From Verrucomicrobiota bacterium (GTDB taxonomy: Bacteria > Verrucomicrobiota > Verrucomicrobiia > Limisphaerales > J093), in NCBI GenBank assembly GCA_016716505.1, contig JADJWF010000004.1:1-64000 (forward strand): a stretch of DNA of 64,000 nt, given 5' to 3'. This document shows positions 60,779-64,000 of this stretch, piece by piece. Below the pieces are notes generated by a model, which saw only the letters and a list, made by a program, of their open reading frames with translations, had not been told where the DNA came from and ran no database searches. Position numbers and translations under genes: made by a program. How positions within the stretch are numbered: the first letter of the stretch is position 1; each line of letters opens with the position of its first letter.

Positions 60779-63700
60779 ATGCATACGTTCATCGTTCCCA
60801 TCCGCAGGCTCGCGCGACTCGGGTTCGCCCTCGCGGGAGGCTTAATGCCCTTCGCCCAGAGCCAGGTGGTCATCAACGAGTTGCACTACAACCCGGACGT
60901 GAAGACCGAGCGGGTGGAGTTCATCGAGCTGTACAACTCCGGAGTGGCGCCCGTGGACCTCACCGGCTTGCGGCTCTCGGCGGGCGTGGAGTTCACTTTT
61001 CCCGCCGTCAACGTGCCACCCGGCGGCTTCGTGGTGGTCGCGGAGAATCCGGCCGCCTTGAAGGCGAAGTTCGGCGTGGACGCGCTGGGGCCGTACACGG
61101 GCAATCTCTCGAAGTACGGCGAGCGCGTGGTGCTGCGCGACGCGGCGGGCCGTATCGCCGATGAGGTGACTTACGGCGTGGGCTTCCCCTGGCCCACGGT
61201 GGGCGATCCGCCCGGCTATTCGATCGAGCTGATTCACCCGTCCCTCGACAACGACCTCGGCGGAAGCTGGCGCGTCTCGGCAGCGGATGGCGGCGTGCCG
61301 CCCGCTACCCAAACGCTCATCGAACGCGGCAGCACGTGGCGCTACCGCAAAGGGACCGCCGAGGCATCGTCGCCTGCCACGGCTTGGCGCGAGCCGGCGT
61401 TCAACGACGACGGCTGGGCCAGCGGCGCCCTGCCGATCGGCTACGACCCGGCTGTCCAGTTCGGCACGCCCCTGGACGACATGCGCTACAACTACGCGTC
61501 CGTGTTTCTCCGCCGCCGCTTCCAGGTCGCCAACCCGGCCGAAGCCGGCGCGCTGGTCCTCGAGGCCTTGTACGACGACGGCATCAAGGTCTGGATCAAC
61601 GGGACGAACGTACTCAACGCAAACATCGCCGCCGGCGAGGTGCCGTTCGACGGCGGCACCGGACCGGCGCGCGAGACGAACGACTACGAGGAGTTCACTC
61701 TCAACAACCCGGCGGCCTACCTGCGCGCGGGCGAGAACGTCATCGCCGTGCAACTCCAGAATGTCTCGCGCGACAACAGCTCGGACTGCTTTTTTGACTG
61801 CCGGCTGCGGATGCTGACCGGCCCGACCGGGCGCGGGCCCACACCGGGCCGGGTCAACGCCGCCTTCGCCACCAACGCCCCGCCCGCGATCCGCCAAGTC
61901 GCGCATTCGCCCCGCGAGCCGCGCGGCGGCCAGCCCGTGCGGATCACGGCCAAGGTCACAGACCCGCACGGCGTCAGCCGCGTCACGCTGCATTATCAGG
62001 TCGTCGCGCCGGGCGAGTACGTTGAGCTGACCGATCCGGCCTACGAGACCTCATGGACCGATTTGCCGATGAACGACGCCGGCACGGACGGCGACGGGCA
62101 AGCCGGCGACGACGTCTTCACTGCCACAGTGCCCGCCGGCATCCAGGTTCACCGGCGGCTGGTACGGTACCGGATCACCGTGACCGACGACCTCGGGACC
62201 AGCGTGCGCGTGCCTTACGCCGACGACCCGCAGCCGAACTTTGCGTACTTCGTGTACGATGGCGTGCCCGCCTGGACCGGCGCCGTCCGGCCGGGTGCGG
62301 CGGGGGCTCCGGGCCAGCCCTTCACCGTCAGCGCGGAGGAAATGAGCCGACTGCCGGTCGTCCACCTGATCGGCAAGAAGAGCACCATCGAGACTTCGAC
62401 GTGGTTCAGCCGTTACGGTGGCGACGCCTACCCGTGGCTGGGCACGCTGGTTTATGACGGGCGCGTGTACGATCACATCCGCCACCGCGCGCGGGGCGGC
62501 GTCTGGCGTTATTCGATGGTGAAGAACATGTGGAAGTTCGACCTCAACCGCGGCCACGACTTCGCGGCCCGCGACAATTGGGGCCGCCGGTACGCCACGC
62601 CCTGGACCAAGCTCAATCTCGGCGCGTGCATCCAGCAGGGCGATTACAACCACCGCGGTGAGCAGGGCCTGTTCGAGTCGCTGGGCTTCCGGTTGTTTCA
62701 ACTGGCCGGCGTGCCCGCGCCGCACACCACGTTCTGCCAGTTGCGGATCATTGATGAGGCCGAGGAGGTCCGGACGGGCGATCAATACGAGGGGGATTTC
62801 TGGGGCGTGTATCTGATGACCGAGCAGGAGAACGGGCGGTTTCTCGAAGAGCACGGCCTGACCGACTCGAACTTCTACAAAATGGAAGGCGGCACCGGCG
62901 AACTGAACCACCTCGGGCCGAACGGTCCCACCGATAAGAGCGATCTGAATGCCTTTCTGGACGTGATCAACCGAGGCGCCGCCGCGGACGAAACCTGGTT
63001 CCGTTCCCGACTGAACCTGCCCGCCTATTACAGCTATCAAGCCATCGCCCAAGCCATCCATCACTACGACATTTGCTACGACAAAAACTTTTTCTACCAC
63101 TTCGACGCCCTCACCGGCGCGGTCACGGTCACGCCGTGGGACCTCGATCTGACCTGGGCGGAAAACATGTTCGACCCCGGCTGCGGCGGCGTGGACCGCA
63201 TCAAGGCGCGGATGCTGCCCGACGCGACGCGCTACCCGGCGCTCTGGCGCGAGTGGCAGAACCGGATTCGCGAAATCCGCGACCTGCTGTGGAACGAGGA
63301 CGAAGCCTTGCGGCTGATTGACGAGTACGTCGGCCGCCTGCGCGGCCCGGCGAACGGGCCAACCATTCTCGACGCCGACCGCGCGCAATGGGATTACAAC
63401 CCGAAGATGGTGGACACGCGGTACACACCGCACCTCAGCAAGGCCGGTCAGGGCCGTTTCTACCAGTGGCCGAACTACACCGCCGCCATCGCGCCCCGCT
63501 CCTTCGAGGGCGCCATCGCCATCGTGAAACGCTACGTGGGCTTCCGCGCCACCAACGCCGCCGCCCGCGCCGCGCCGCTGGATGCCATTGCTTTCGAGCC
63601 GAACCTCCCCGCCACGCCGGCCATCACCTATGTCGGCCCCACCAACTTTCCTGTGAACGCCTTGCGGTTCCGCGCCTCGCCCTTCAGCGGCACCGGCGGG

Positions 63701-64000
63701 TTTGGCGCGAATGAAATGGCGGCTGGGCGAGATCACCCGCCCCACCGCGCCCAGTTGGCTGGCCACCGAACCTTGGAAGTACGAAATCGAGTCGGTGTGG
63801 GAGAGCGGCGAGCTGACCACCTTTGCGCCCGAAATCAGCGTGCCGCCGGGCGTGGCCAAACCCGGCCGGGTGTACCGCGCGCGGGTTCAGTTCAAGGACG
63901 CCGCGGGCCGCACGAGCCATTGGTCACCGCCGGTCGAGTTCACCGCCGCCGAGCCGGACAACCTTGCCGAACTGCAGCGTTCGCTGCGGCTCACCGAGGT
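60779..64000 (+). CDS. Secreted lamin-tail/CotH-kinase protein (3' end outside window)
   Basis: The frame from ATG 60779 (MHTFIVPIRRLARLGFALAGG) is open to the end of the window. A signal peptide is followed by a lamin-tail domain (VVINELHYNPDVKTERVEFI, ELYNSGVAPVDLTGLRLS, about residues 30-150), a sandwich with NDDGWASGALPIGYD and VWINGTNVLNAN, and a CotH-kinase-type region from about residue 525 (LVYDGRVYDHIRHRARGG, WKLNLGACIQ-like, VYLMTEQENGRFLEEHG, KNFFYHFDALTG, VTPWDLDLTWAE). CotH proteins phosphorylate secreted proteins in spore formers; role here is unknown. Near 63705-63716 the sequence shifts by one base: WRLGEITRPTAPSWLATEPW continues in the neighbouring frame. Confidence 0.85.
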   Translation, partial: MHTFIVPIRRLARLGFALAGGLMPFAQSQVVINELHYNPDVKTERVEFIELYNSGVAPVDLTGLRLSAGVEFTFPAVNVPPGGFVVVAENPAALKAKFGVDALGPYTGNLSKYGERVVLRDAAGRIADEVTYGVGFPWPTVGDPPGYSIELIHPSLDNDLGGSWRVSAADGGVPPATQTLIERGSTWRYRKGTAEASSPATAWREPAFNDDGWASGALPIGYDPAVQFGTPLDDMRYNYASVFLRRRFQVANPAEAGALVLEALYDDGIKVWINGTNVLNANIAAGEVPFDGGTGPARETNDYEEFTLNNPAAYLRAGENVIAVQLQNVSRDNSSDCFFDCRLRMLTGPTGRGPTPGRVNAAFATNAPPAIRQVAHSPREPRGGQPVRITAKVTDPHGVSRVTLHYQVVAPGEYVELTDPAYETSWTDLPMNDAGTDGDGQAGDDVFTATVPAGIQVHRRLVRYRITVTDDLGTSVRVPYADDPQPNFAYFVYDGVPAWTGAVRPGAAGAPGQPFTVSAEEMSRLPVVHLIGKKSTIETSTWFSRYGGDAYPWLGTLVYDGRVYDHIRHRARGGVWRYSMVKNMWKFDLNRGHDFAARDNWGRRYATPWTKLNLGACIQQGDYNHRGEQGLFESLGFRLFQLAGVPAPHTTFCQLRIIDEAEEVRTGDQYEGDFWGVYLMTEQENGRFLEEHGLTDSNFYKMEGGTGELNHLGPNGPTDKSDLNAFLDVINRGAAADETWFRSRLNLPAYYSYQAIAQAIHHYDICYDKNFFYHFDALTGAVTVTPWDLDLTWAENMFDPGCGGVDRIKARMLPDATRYPALWREWQNRIREIRDLLWNEDEALRLIDEYVGRLRGPANGPTILDADRAQWDYNPKMVDTRYTPHLSKAGQGRFYQWPNYTAAIAPRSFEGAIAIVKRYVGFRATNAAARAAPLDAIAFEPNLPATPAITYVGPTNFPVNALRFRASPFSGTGGFGANEMAAGRDHPPHRAQLAGHRTLEVRNRVGVGERRADHLCARNQRAAGRGQTRPGVPRAGSVQGRRGPHEPLVTAGRVHRRRAGQPCRTAAFAAAHRG

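Overview
The window is GC-rich and almost fully coding on both strands. Its gene content points to a Verrucomicrobiota bacterium, probably of the Limisphaerales/Pedosphaera type. The reasons are many large secreted proteins with Ig-like, PA14-like, thrombospondin-type-3 and LVIVD-propeller domains ending in a tail close to 'FYR(V/L)', a DUF1080 protein, DUF5060/DUF4038 glycosidase-like proteins, a CotH/lamin-tail protein, and palindromic intergenic repeats. This placement is inference from family content; no rRNA or marker gene lies in the window.

Layout: (1) 1-7285, minus: a ceramidase-like/alpha-beta hydrolase fusion (runs off the window), a DUF1080 protein and a 1344-aa PA14-like secreted protein. 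(2) 7578-8860, plus: trxB and a small rhodanese. (3) 8913-11116, minus: ApbE plus a DUF2271 protein. (4) 11.5-19.5 kb, a scrap zone: a truncated copy of a giant secreted protein, an IS3 remnant, an antiporter fragment and an hsdR 3' fragment joined end to end, an intact PIN/ribbon-helix-helix toxin-antitoxin pair, a 1052-aa Ig-domain protein and a decayed transposase. (5) 37.4-19.5 kb, minus: an apparent ~18-kb operon of three paralogous giant secreted proteins plus a glycine-rich secreted protein. The three giants share an N-terminal cassette and a C-terminal calcium-repeat/propeller/Ig chassis but carry different central modules (metzincin protease, phospholipase-A2-like, unknown Cys-rich). 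Frameshifts and stops are frequent in the shared cassette. (6) 37.6-39.3 kb, plus: a trimeric-fibre-like secreted protein and a fused gene fragment.

(7) 39.7-57.8 kb, plus: a tightly coupled carbohydrate operon. It encodes a SIS isomerase-like protein, a zinc alcohol dehydrogenase, a homoserine-dehydrogenase-like protein with a SAF domain, an FGGY kinase, an RpiR regulator, a TIM-barrel isomerase, a ribose-type ABC transporter (binding lipoprotein, permease, ATPase, permease), then three secreted proteins (nucleoside-hydrolase-like, unknown, DUF5060/DUF4038 apiosidase-like). Together they suggest extracellular release, import and catabolism of an unidentified sugar or polyol. A four-helix-bundle (S23-type) gene bounded by ACGAACC-type repeats interrupts the transporter genes, and the same repeat sits directly before the kinase start. 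(8) 58.2-60.5 kb, minus: a membrane-anchored HNH protein and L-lactate permease. (9) 60.8 kb to the end, plus: a lamin-tail/CotH-kinase secreted protein that runs off the window.
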